The notes under the pieces: model-generated
Databases searched by the model: none
What the model was told of the DNA's origin: nothing
The model's input: only the letters and a program-made list of their open reading frames with translations
Shown: positions 33,801 through 44,686 of the stretch, in pieces
How the letters are laid out: the number at the start of each line of letters is the position of its first letter
How positions within the stretch are numbered: the stretch's first letter is position 1
Translations under genes and position numbers: made by a program
Assembly (NCBI GenBank): GCA_037349105.1
Contig: JAYJMM010000112.1
Location: 744,001-808,000 of the forward strand
Length of the DNA stretch: 64,000 bases
Source of the DNA: Limnomonas spitsbergensis
Taxonomy: Eukaryota > Chlorophyta > Chlorophyceae > Chlamydomonadales
Direction: 5' to 3'

Positions 33801-35870
33801 CACTGCTGACTCCGAGCAAGGGGTAGAATGGGCCAGGGGCCACAGCGTGGGGCTTCAGCGTGTCCTGCATGCTGCATCACGGCCCTTTGCTGCTGCTCAT
33901 AGATCGCGTCATGCTGGGACCAGAGCTTGTGAGCTGTTGGCACCACGATGCAGCTCACGAGAGAGATGATGGCATAGGCTTGAAGAGACTGCGGGGAAAG
34001 CAAGAAAGGCAAGGCAGCGTCTGAACTCTGGTCAAGCAGGAGGTAGAGGAATATGGACGTATGCAGGAAAGAGAATGGCCCACGTAGCAATTTGCTATCC
34101 CAATGATGTTTGGAAATAATGCCATAAGAGCATGACTTCAAAATGATCAGCACCTTTGGGATTGCAAACAAGCGTACGCCAATACGGCATTCACTGTTCA
34201 TTTTAGCACGCTTCAGCTACAATTCCGCTACATCACAGCCGATGGCCGGTGCAGTAAGCCCTACTGCTCTGACTGTCGGCCGTAAAAGGTTTGGTCCCAA
34301 TTGGCCCAGTGGTGGCCGCTCGGCAGCCCCCCAAAGGTCGCCTGGCAAGCAAACAAATAAAAATTGCCGGCAACTCACCAGAGAGATCTGTGCATTCAAG
34401 ATCAGGAGTTGGGCCAGCGTGTAAGTGATGGCAGCCAGCAGCAGCTGAAATCTAGCCCACAGGGGAGGGCATCCGCTGGCCACCAGCAAGGCCTGCATAC
34501 ACTGGCCACAGTGACAAGGTTTGAGGACCAAGGTGGTCAACTGAGCAGCACAAGTTTCCTGGACATCCAAGGCATTCAAACATTTTGCGCAAGCCACAAC
34601 TTTCTGCTCTTGTGCTGCTAGACTCTCTGCTCCTTACCGCAACTTCCATGTACCGACAAATCAGGAACGCCGGCGTTTGCAAATCCGTGTACAGCAGCAT
34701 GAGCATCGGTTGCAAGCACACGTGCATCCAAGTACATAGGCTGTCTATGGTCATATGCCAGCGAACGTAAAAAGACCCTGCAGACAACAAGCAGCACGTG
34801 CAGGTGAGGAGTCAGGGCAGGGGGGCGAGAGGCTTTCATTTCAAACACATATCATTGCAGCTTGGAAGAACTCTACACCTGAGTGTATCGTATGCAGAGA
34901 CAAAACAATCAGCCCCCGACTCCATCTTCCGGGTCAGCTTTACACTGTCTAGACAATCTACATCTGTCATCTGGATAGTCACATGGGAAGCACTATTCCA
35001 CGGTCACTTGCCTCCCATGATTGCGAACATGGCCGTGACAAGCAGATTCGATGACAGGGAAACAGTGACGAAGAGCCTGTAGAAGACGTCTGTCTGCTTT
35101 GCGCTTCCTCGATGGACATCCCCCATCATGGCACAAACATTGACAGTCTGGGCAGTCAGTGCTGCCGCCAGGGCCACTCTGATGCCAGCAGCCAGGTACC
35201 TAGTGGACTCTGCCGAGCCTGAGAATCAGGGGAACATACGGGGCCTTCAGGAGCTATTTGTTTTTGACGATGGACTCCATATGTCAAAGGTCATGAAAGA
35301 GCCATGCCGTGCTCCCCACATTCCTACCTGCCGTCAGTCTTCCAGAGGTCGCATGGGAAGATGACCGGGTTCCACTAATGCCATACCAGCACATGCCTAC
35401 ACAAGCGCATGCCCAGCTCCAAGCTGCGCGCATGACAAGCCGTTGCTCTCGCATGCCAGCTAATCCTCCATCTGGCACAAAGGTTGCTTCCAAGCCAGGC
35501 AGTAGGATACTACTCCCATGTGCCACGTACACCGCTGCCATGCTGGACATGCAGGCATGGCCGTGAAGGTCCGTCTGCGCCAGGAGTGCAAGCAAGAATG
35601 TTAGTTTGTGATTTCACCTGCCGAGAAGGCATGTCGGTGGGCAAGACCTGCTTTATAGGCGCTCAGAATCAGAGTCCATGATGCAGCCAGGGATATCAAA
35701 CAAACTATATGAACATCGGTAAAACTCGATGCAACCGAGCAGTAGAGACTGTTGGGCCAAGCTTGAGTGAGGGTCCTACTCTCCTGATGGCTTCGACAAG
35801 CTTGTCTTAATTGGCACGACATGCATGTAAATTCACCCCTGATAGACAAGCCCTGGAAAGCGATTGACAA
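30895..35870 (-). CDS. Putative 7-8-span membrane protein with long disordered tail
   Basis: Minus-strand gene of about nine exons. Exons that join in phase are 35218-35012, 34777-34638, 34492-34379, 33988-33524, 33241-33107, 32642-31861 and 31540-30895 (stop). An exon ending at 35328 (start near 35570) and an N-terminal exon in 35870-35630 are likely, but their junction is unresolved. Hydrophobic spans include VHIVCLISLAASWTLILSAY, AAWSWACACVGMCWYGI, AAGIRVALAAALTAQTVNVC, LFVTVSLSSNLLVTAMFAIM, CTWMHVCLQPMLMLL, FQLLLAAITYTLAQLLIL and LQAYAIISLVSCIVV. About 550 residues of Ser/Pro/Gln-rich, low-order sequence follow, with Trp-containing patches (DELDWPEAP, TSWDDSMNWSHGS). I do not recognise the family. 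Seven spans plus a long cytoplasmic tail would fit a receptor-like or TMEM-type protein, but this is inference. One intron appears to be GC-AG (donor at 35011). Confidence 0.65.
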
Positions 35871-36253
35871 AAAGTGGTCCAGGCAGCAGATGGAGAAGAT
35901 GAACGTCGTCTGTACTCAGTGCCTATTAGCGGCCTATTACAACTACTCTTGGCACGAAGGGATTACTCCTCATTTACGATCCTATGTTGGAGTGACCAAT
36001 ACGAGAGGTAAATATAGGGGACTAGGCATTGATACCGGGTCAATTTGCATCAAGCATGTGCCCTACTAATATGGGGCATAAATTACGAACGGGTTAATTA
36101 GCGGCAGCCCCCGACCGCACCTTGCTTATTTTTAAGGCCTCTTTTGATGGCTCGCAGCTCGTGTTGATGAGGTATTTCGTAGCCTGGAGGCTTGCTGCTT
36201 CTCTTGTTGATAGTTGCAATTCAGTAAACTGCGATTTCAAGCGAGTATGACGT
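35871..36253. other. Intergenic, no gene recognised
   Basis: Upstream flank of the membrane-protein gene and left flank of the foldback element. No supported coding sequence. Confidence 0.4.
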
Positions 36254-36637
36254 TATAACGGGTTCGGCTTACTTTGACACTTTTGAACCCTGAAAACATG
36301 AAGTATCCTTCGAAAATACGCTTTCTCAGGGTGCCTCCGTTAGCCTAGGGCGTTACCAGGCATTCATATATAAGTATTCGAATGCCTTTTAACTGTCCTG
36401 GCACTGCAATGGCTGGTCGACGAGACGCAAAGCGGTCAGCTAGGTTTGGCGATGAGGAGATTCGCGTCGCGTCGACCAGCCATTGCAGTGCATGGCCAAT
36501 TATAAGGCATTATAATACGTATATATGAATGCTTGCAAACGCCCTAGGCTAACGGAGGCACCCTGAGAAAGCGTTTTGTTTGAACGATATTTCATGCTCG
36601 TGGTTCAAAAGTGTCAAAGTAAGCCCAAACCGTTATA
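36254..36637. mobile_element. Foldback element with 169-bp inverted arms
   Basis: The left arm 36254-36422 and right arm 36470-36637 are reverse complements with scattered mismatches. Examples are GGCTTACTTTGACACTTTTG against CAAAAGTGTCAAAGTAAGCC and CTCAGGGTGCCTCCGTTAGC against GCTAACGGAGGCACCCTGAG. The 47-bp loop contains GCAAAGCGGTCAGCTAGG. It has no open frame. This is the structure of a foldback MITE; if transcribed it would form a long hairpin RNA and could be a small-RNA precursor. Confidence 0.85.
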
Positions 36638-39180
36638 TATGCCCTTCTGAAAGGTTATATTTACAACCAGGAACCACGGGTCATGGCGAATGACCGAGGT
36701 AAGTAGAGTCGAAATTGAGCGTCATGTAATCATTTTGTATGCCTGTTAACTTGGTGACGGCCTTGCCTATTGAACACCGGGATGAGTGACATGGGACATG
36801 TTTAGAAAAGACACAATACCCAAAACCAATTCCATCTTAGTGCCAATGACTTGCAAGCTTTCTCTCTAGGGAACTGGGTGCCGATCGGGCGGGTTGCACA
36901 TGCCTCCGTTTCTTACGTCCTAGTGCGCCATGCAAGTCTGGGGGGGTGGACAAACTCCATGCATGTTTCTAGATGGGGCCTGGGGCTGCATGGATGGGTG
37001 GCTACACTTGATTACCTGGTCTGATGTAAAGTGAGCAAGCAATGGCTGTGGCCATGCATGTGACTAGGAATTTCGCTGGGACCCCCATTGATGCGGCTAG
37101 ACCGAGTGGCAGCGATCTTTCCTGTCAAGATCGTTATTGTTTTGATTACGTGTGCATACTCGATTCGATTGATGGCTTGCTTGCACATGCCGCGGAGCCG
37201 TGCATCGCCTGCGACCCTGTCTGCACCGACTGGGCCCTCATCGCAGCGACTCGCATTTCTAGCAGTGATCCCGATTACGACTTGCGATCTAAAGACCTCA
37301 ATTTGTATGTGTGTCACGTGCGCACTAAAGAGGTGCACCTCTGCCTGACGACTCCGACCAGGCCGCCCTCGGTTTTGTGTAGGTTTGCTCTACGCTAGTT
37401 GGCAAGGTACGTTTAACTCATGATCGGTATTCCAATGTCTGCGTGAGAAGCTGTACTTCGAGTTCGTCGCCTGTCACCACCGACCTCGACCACCGCCTGG
37501 ATGAGTGATCGAGTGATAAGTAGAGCCAGGGGAAAGTGATCGAGTGATAAGTGGAGCCGGGGGAAAGTTCACTTCTCGCACAGTATATGCAACTGGCATA
37601 TCTTACAAAGTCCTAGAGAACAAATCGGTATCTTGTCCCATTCCTCAGGCTTCGACTCTCTAAACTCAGTGCGCCCGAGTAGTTTTTACCTTTTATTGTA
37701 TATACGGTATATGTAAAAGCTGTGCCTCTGGCGCAGCCCCCGAGTGACGTGTATGCCCTGAAAGCTGTTGAGGTGTCCCAGGCTGTGTGTTTGGTCAGTA
37801 GTTGCTAAGGATGCCCCTGCCTCTGTTTGCGTTCTGATCATGTTGGGCGATGGTGCTGCATTGTTGGGTGAATGTTGGGTGGTGCTGGACTGCTGGTGAT
37901 GTGTGTGCTGCTTGTGTTGCTTGTGCGGTGGGGTTGAGGGTGTTGTGCATGTAGGGTACTACTGCTTGTGCGTGTGTCTAGTTGCTTCTGGGCTGTGAAT
38001 GTCAGCTGTGCCACCATGTCAGCCTAGCACTTGTTTTACAGTCCAGCGCGGCATCATATTTATTGCGGGGCATGTGCATGTGAACAGGTAGGAGCAGAAA
38101 AATGAAGTGGGATGCTTTCCTGTGCGGGGACTTATTGCGTAGCAGCAGGTCATGCTCACATGGTCCGTGTCATGATCTTGAGCGTGAACTGTCAATAAGA
38201 AGGTTCATGCCGTGGGTGATACTGTGCACACAGCAACAGGCTGTTTGCACACCGAACGCAGCAGGTGGCCAAACCTGAGCAGCAGGGCCCCAAGCCTCAA
38301 TCAGAACAGACAAAGGTTTTTATTTGTTGACCTGTGAGTGTGCATATATGTTTCCTTTTAAGCTGCTGCAGTTGTGTTGTGCTTGGATGACATTGTTCGT
38401 GCATGCATGGCACTGGACGCTCTGTCGAAAGGTCGTCGCACTTCATTCACGGGAAACTGATGGAGGCAAGCAAATCTGTCGACACTGCCAAACCTTGCAT
38501 AGACAACGAGTTTGCGCCTAGAACAAAGCTGCACGATAGTCCCCACGATGGTATTTCACATGTTCTGCAGTGTCAACTGTCATCCTGCAAGTTCGAACAC
38601 TAGTCAGCCGCTGGCTGCAGCGCTGCGGATCAACGCGAGCAGCCCTGTAACCACGCCTAACCTGTTCAACGAGTTTGCGCGTAAAGCAGCGCAACGCGAG
38701 TGCATGACACGTACTGTGCAGTATGGACTTTCGGTGAAAAAGTTCAAAACCAATGTGGCCGAGGCCGTGGCTGCCCCACCACGAGCATATACATAAAAGA
38801 CATGCCAGTTACTTTGCGCCCAATAGAAAGCAACGCGGTGGCCTGATTCTGAAATCGGCACCATTTTTCACCACAAACACCTGCAAATAGCATGTCCAAG
38901 AAAGAACGGCTCGTTCGATCCACTCCGCGCGCCTCCGTTGCAGTGCACTGTCGTAAGCTAGAGAGGCACGATATACGCCAGTGGAACAAAAAATTACACG
39001 AAACACTGGGGCGACCGCGAAGAACGAGCCTGCCACATTCTAGGACACTTTGGCGGTTGGTAACCGATGTCCCAGTGAAATCAACTGAAAACCCAAACCC
39101 TATCCCTTTTCGTTCCTTTCAGTCACTCGGGTACGTAAATGGTTTCTTGTACGGAGATGGTTTCGTCGGAAACGTAGCTT
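36638..39180. other. Intergenic region, no gene recognised
   Basis: Open frames at 37042-37398 and 38324-38864 lack recognisable domains and are overlapped by frames on the other strand. A 31-bp unit (GTGATCGAGTGATAAGT...) is repeated in tandem at about 37507-37568, and 37850-37960 is TG/GTT-rich. Confidence 0.4.
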
Positions 39181-39357
39181 AGTTAACTGTGATAAAGATC
39201 TTGCCTCCTTACTCATCCGATACCGCCTCTCCATTACCTCTCCCAAGCGCCCCAACATTACCTCACGCACCGGCAAACATTCACCACTACTCCCCCCCCT
39301 GCCATCAATGTCCATTGGGTCACTCCTGCAAGCCTCCACACTGATATCTCTGCTATC

Positions 39358-40731
39358 ATGCCCCTCACGGTCCATCGTTTTTCTTCACCCCTTTCTGTCC
39401 CGTTTTCAGCCCTTCAATTTTCCTCACTTCGCGAGAAAGACTGCTTATTTGGGGCATTTTACCAACCTTACTCCACCCCTTGGACAGGCACCTCCTTGGT
39501 TGAGCCTCCTTTTTCTGGTCCTGCACTGCTCAAGGCTATCCGATGGTCGTTGGCATCCCTTCAAAAACGACCCCACATACCTACATCGACCTTCATCGTT
39601 GTTCCCAATCGGAAACATGCCAAATTCATGACCCTCCTCAACTCAGGCCATCGCCATATTTCTTACACCAACCTCCACCACACCCATTTACCTATTCTTC
39701 CCCCCGACCATCTCGCACCGGCCGATATTGCTAACGCAAGCATGCCGAAATTTGAACTTCTCCTCCTCCTCATCTCAAACACTCTTGGAGATACAACCCG
39801 TACTTTCCCATATGTTGCCCCCACCTTGGCCCCGGGCTCCTTCCACCCTTCGCGCTACTTACTCCCTCCCGGTTTTGGCCAGGCAAATCTCCTTCCTCTG
39901 CCCACCACAATCCTTGCACCTCCACCCTCAGCCCAGCCAAGCCCGGCAACCCTTCCACCGTACGCACCCTCCTACCCCCTCCGTTGGCACAATATACCAG
40001 CTTACTACACCGATGGCTCGGCCCTATCTACACCTGGCAAAGGCACAGCCACGGGTGCGGCCTTCTATTGTACTCAAGACACCACGACCTACACAGTCCA
40101 CCCCGATGGCCGGGCTGAAACCAACACTATTACACGGGCTGAGCTTGCTGGCATCCATGTTGCCCTCACTCATGCCGCCATACACCACACCGGTGATCTT
40201 ACCATCTTCTCAGATTCCTTGGTTTCTCTCTATGATACGCAAAAGGCCCTTCGCCACCCGCACACTTTGCTTGAATGTAAACACGCCCCTCTTCTCCTCG
40301 ACATTCGTACTCTTATCCTTACCAGGCTACGCCTCCGCCACCATTTCACCTGTACAAGGTCAAATCTCACATCGGCATCATTGGCAATGAACTCGCGGAT
40401 AAGGGTGATGCGCTCGCCCTCCAATCCCCCGACCAGTGCGACTTCACATGCTCCTCAGATGTCCAACACTTCGCACACCTACCTGCATGGCCATGCCTCC
40501 CTCCCCCCCATGACACGGACGAACCGTGGTTTGCATCAGACCTAACACATTCTTTGAAGGAACACATGTCCCGTAACTGCCCCCTCCTAACATATGGCCC
40601 TACTTCTCCCCCACTGCCTTTGCGCTATGTCCGCATGCAAGTCCTAGTTGCCTCTGCCCTCGCCTTCTACCTTCCCGTCTTATGGCACATGGGTCTGCCC
40701 TTTAGTGGTATTCGCAGTCACGACGTATGAC
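39358..40731 (+). pseudogene. LINE RNase H region, frameshifted
   Basis: The 39358-40545 frame carries the RNase H core with its acidic residues: YYTDGSALSTPGKGTATGAA (first Asp), ITRAELAGIHVALTHA (Glu) and LTIFSDSLVSL (Asp). At about 40330 the reading changes frame and continues HLYKVKSHIGIIGNELADKG (the His and last Asp of the fold). It then runs as LINE-type linker to a stop near 40731. The fold is complete apart from the frame change, so the copy is fairly young or the break is an indel error. Confidence 0.8.
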
Positions 40732-41460
40732 TGCACCGTGCGTTTGACTGCGCCAACTGTTTTTTCGGTTGGAAGTTATGTGTGAACCTGAACAAGTGTG
40801 TTTGCCGTCTTAGGGGATCCCGAACTGGGTCCTTCACTTTTTCTTTCTTACTGCGATTTCACGGCCTTCAATAGACAGTTAACGTTTCCAGCTATTGTTC
40901 TTGAATATCACTTCTGCAAGTTAATCGTCATCAAGTCTTAGTAAGGGGAAACTGGCAGAGCAGCTAGGCCAACAACGACCATATAAGCATCAACACGTCT
41001 CCTAATACGAAGCTGGCAGAGCATCTAGGCCAACAGTCGACTATCTGCAGCAATTAGAGTTATTCCTGCCTCTTAAGAAGGCATATCTCCAGCCCTACAG
41101 CTGGATATTACCACCACCCAACCATCACATCTCCACTACAAAGCCTTTCATGTGGCTCCAAGTCGACCATCTGATTTATCAGAGATATCTTCAGTCATCA
41201 GAAGTCGCCAAGCAAGCGACTCTTCACAGCAGATCAACGGCCACATTCGCCCAAGATCGTCCCAGGAAGTCTAGAAGTACCTCAGGAGTCGAGGCTTTAC
41301 GGAATCCTGTCATCGAAGAAGTCCAGGTGAAGTAGCAAGAGCTATCACCTGTTATCGAGCTGAGTTCACTGAGTTACAGCAGTGAATCGAGAAGCTCCTA
41401 CTATAAGCTCTGTAAGAGTTTATTAGTACTTGTTTATGTCTTGTGTTATTTTCGCTTGGT
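40732..41460. other. ~0.7-kb interruption within the LINE
   Basis: This sequence separates the RNase H end from the zinc-knuckle region and does not read as LINE protein. It contains two copies of an (AA)GCTGGCAGAGCATCTAGGCC-like unit (about 40950 and 41010) and a short open frame at 41150-41335. It could be a solo LTR or a small non-autonomous insertion; no target duplication is clear. Confidence 0.4.
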
Positions 41461-42430
41461 GTACCCATTCCTTAAGGTGCACCCCTGTGCCGCGACATCG
41501 CAACATCCTCAAATCGCGCACCAATACGCTGTGGACTGCATCTACAGCCTTGCATATGCACCGCCCTTACAAAACAGCTATAGGCACTCGCACCACCTCT
41601 CACTGTCCCATATGCTCCCATCCCAATGATACCCCTGGCCATCTTTTAGGCGGTTGTGCTCATTCCTCCATGTCCGCTTCATACATTGCTCGACACAACC
41701 GAGCTGTCTGCATCATCCAAACTGCCATTGCTAATGGCTCCCTAGGCTACTCCTTTACTATTATCATGGATGCCACTTCCCGAGCTAACCTTCCCTTCGG
41801 GTCTATGACACCCGTCTTCCACGTTGGCTGGCTGGTGCCCCGACGACCCCCACTTTCCCAGACACCTTCGATTACTGTGATAAACTGCGACCGGATTTGC
41901 TTATAGTACAAGGTCTCCCACATTCCAAATTCCTTCGTCTTCACCGCGCTGGTCAACTCTCTAGTTCACAAACTATGTCTCGCCTCCAGAGGACCTGCTG
42001 TACACGTAGTTGAAGTCGGTTACACCTCCGAATTTTCTTTCGAACAATGCCATGCCCGTAAATCAGAACAACATTTACAACTTATCCTTCTCCTCAAACA
42101 TAATGGCTGGACAGTTTCCGTGGCACCCGTTCTCCATCCTGCCCTTCCACATGATCCTTCGCCGAACGTGCCCATCCCCCCTCCTCATCCTTCCCCGCCT
42201 CCTTCTCATACACATATTATCCTTCTGGGCACCGCCGGCTTCCTCTTTCGTCCTGCCGATAAAATCCTCAGCATGCATGCTCGGTGTCTCAAAACACGAC
42301 ATCTCCTCCGTCATCAGCCGTCTCACCAAGCATACCATACGCTGCCATATCAACATCCTTCGTCAGCGTCGCCATCTGGAAAACTCCCCTGCCCATTATT
42401 GTCCGATACCCCTTGACGACCCTCCTTAAC
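41461..42430 (+). pseudogene. LINE zinc knuckle and C-terminal nuclease-like region
   Basis: The first frame (to 41906) has CPICSHPNDTPGHLLGGC (C-x2-C-x8-H-x4-C knuckle) and SASYIARHNRAVCIIQTAI. After a frame change, LRPDLLIVQGLPHSKF is seen, and after another, VVEVGYTSEFSFEQCHARKS followed by HIILLGTAGFLF. The PDLLI...EVGY...K/H pattern resembles a PD-(D/E)XK-type arrangement, so a restriction-like endonuclease is possible. That is inference. Confidence 0.6.
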
Positions 42431-43319
42431 CACCAGGTTTCTTGTCTCCCGGTGTACGGCGTTTAAAATCCCGTATTCCTCAAGCCACGCTCAGGCGTTT
42501 TCTTTCTTTCTTTCAGTAGTAAGAAACTGTATTAATGAAGTGACACGATTGTCACACTTGTCTTCGTAACAGGCAGCAGAATAGCAGATGCAGCTGGTGT
42601 GAAGTTCGTGGCCCGAAGTCCGAAGGGGCAAATCTTGAAGTGACAGCTGGACTCTTCCCCCCGCACTTTCCTAGCGTAAAGCGCTACTGGCCTCCTGCGC
42701 GTGTATCTCAGTCTTGTGCAAATTGTGGTGACAACCCCTGATAACAACCTGTTGATTCATAATTTTCGGCAGAGCCCCCCCGGGCGGCCGAAGGTCGCGG
42801 GGGCGAAGCCCTCAAGAGTCACCCCGTATCCGTCAGTCCGTCCGTCCGTCCGTCCGTCAGCCCGATGTTTCTGGAACGTCCCGGAAACTTTATGCGCTAC
42901 AACGCAAATCAACCGGCTGTATTCATTAAGGTTATTCCTGTCAGACCTCAAAGGCCGAGGTGCAGAAATGAGAAACTCAGCTACCAAGGCTGGATCTCAC
43001 AGCGGATGACGCAGGGTGTCGTCACGCTGTCCCCTGGTGTCATGCGACAGGCCGACAGCTGTGACTTCGCTTCTATATGCGCAATTCGATACGCTTCATT
43101 AAAAACACGCACTGAGCCAGCGATAGAGTTGTGACAAATATTTTGAAATCCTTCAGCATGGCGAGGGGGTTTGCATGGGGTCTATGAGACCCCGTCCGCA
43201 CCTGGATGCGCCTGCCCTCTGAAAAGTCACATACCTGACTGCTCTGCCATTTTTTGTGCTGCGCAGCAGCACCTCTGATTACCGTACTTGTCCTTCCTGT
43301 TTCTGCTCGCCAGGTTTCA
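42431..43319. other. Intergenic, simple repeats
   Basis: No gene recognised. It holds a (CGTC)n tract at 42833-42860 and a GC-rich patch at 42775-42810 (CCCCCCCGGGCGGCCGAAGG). Confidence 0.4.
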
Positions 43320-44150
43320 GCTGACGGCGAGGGCTACAATGGCACCCGGGCTGTTTTCTTGTTTGCGCCTCAGGTTTGTAAACCTCGAGTGCGGCACTGA
43401 CCAGCACCGGCATTTAACCTCTAACACCACTATCACCTAGAACGGTACTTAGACAGGGACAAGGGGGCCAGCAAGTTGCCCATATGTCCCACCTGGCGGT
43501 GCTTACTCTGGATACTGACCCGAGTCTGTGGGATTTAAGCAAAGCGCTCATAACATGACACCGCGGTCCTTTTAGTACCCAGTGTCCAGTAGCGACGAGG
43601 AGGACCTGCCCTTGCCAGGCCCAGCCCCAGCGCCCCCACCATGAAGGGTACCAAGAGGCGCTCCTCGACGTCGTTGTTTGACAAAATGATGGCCATCCAA
43701 ACGCAGGTCCATCAATTGAGTGGACAGCTCAGTGCCATGGCAGACACAGCGGCACCGATGGACATTGATGCCAACACCAAATGTGAGGTCAAAGGCAAGA
43801 AGGGCAGGGCCAGTAGAGCAGGCGAGTCAGTGGCTCAATGCCCTAGCTTCAGTATTTTGAGAACGATCCTGGCATCCTTGAGCTGTGTGTGGAGATTCTA
43901 GTTTACAGCAAAATCTTTGTGGCGCATAAGGCCCTGCTGGAGTCAGCGTGCCCGTGCCACGTGGTCACAAAGGGCTCGGCGGACAAGCTCATGGCCATGG
44001 GGGCCAAGCTGTTCCGTACGAATAAAAATATTCGTATAACCGACAACTTCGGGGCGTCACTTAGTGGTGTTATGTTCTTGTATGTGGCCGGTGGGCACGT
44101 TAGCCCAGAGGCTATTGTCGTGCAAACCTGGTCAGGCCGATAGAGTGGTA
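43320..44150 (+). pseudogene. Broken gene fragment with BTB-like segment
   Basis: Exon-like pieces, each bounded by AG and GT, occur at 43317-43375 (ADGEGYNGTRAVFLFAPQ), 43577-43822 (ending in a Lys/Gly-rich stretch) and 43889-44143. The last reads IFVAHKALLESACPC then NIRITDNFGASLSGVMFLYV, which follows the usual BTB/POZ pattern (HKALL...; I.ITD....F..V..YIY.G). Stops interrupt any single model (for instance TGA at 43640), so it is probably a pseudogene or captured fragment. Similarity to BTB is weak and by eye only. Confidence 0.35.
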
Positions 44151-44152
44151 GA

Positions 44153-44686
44153 ATGTTGTGGTGCTGTCACTTAAGATGGCACCGCCCCCAATGGCACCCA
44201 GGCTGCAGCAATTACCATGACCCAGACACCCAGGGCAAGGTAGACTGTCAGGCTGAGGGGGACCTGGGCAACACGGCCTGGGCACTCACGTATAAGTGTA
44301 GGGGTGCTATCAAGCCGACCCTCCGGGAGATGCAGATCGTGGGATATTGCCCACTTTGCAAGCTGGAGGGCGGCCTAGTAGATTCTAAGTGTGCAGCTGC
44401 CCTGGCTTACAGTGAGAGATTGCACAACAAGGCTGTGTGCAACCTGGGTATGGTCATGGTAGCTGTTCTGGCAAGGCCACCTGCCTCCAGGCCCCGCACT
44501 AACACACTGCCTCTTGCCAATATAGGCGGAGAGGCAGCCCCCCTGCCTCGATCCGTGGAAGGCCAAGAAAGCACTCTCAGAGGCTTGGACGCCAACGAGC
44601 GCGTTGCTGCCGACAGCAGCCACCCCGGCTGCAGTCCGGGGGCGCCGCACTCACCGGGCCGAACAGGCCGTTGTCCGGCCACCTGA
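44153..44686 (+). CDS. Unrecognised Cys-rich ORF (177 aa)
   Basis: Open frame with YKCRGAIKPTLREMQIVGYC then PLCKLEGG, a C-x2-C pair near other cysteines, and a Pro/Arg-rich tail. It lies among retroelement remnants and may be a gag fragment. No family recognised. Confidence 0.3.
   Translation: MLWCCHLRWHRPQWHPGCSNYHDPDTQGKVDCQAEGDLGNTAWALTYKCRGAIKPTLREMQIVGYCPLCKLEGGLVDSKCAAALAYSERLHNKAVCNLGMVMVAVLARPPASRPRTNTLPLANIGGEAAPLPRSVEGQESTLRGLDANERVAADSSHPGCSPGAPHSPGRTGRCPAT

Larger units (their letters stand above)
39181..42430 (+). mobile_element. 5'-truncated LINE, C-terminal half
   Basis: Contains only the downstream part of a non-LTR retrotransposon polyprotein: RNase H, zinc knuckle and a C-terminal domain, in several frames. 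No RT catalytic block (YADD-type) is present, consistent with 5' truncation during target-primed integration. A CTTTCTTTCTTTCAG tract near 42488 is close to the 3' end. Confidence 0.75.
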
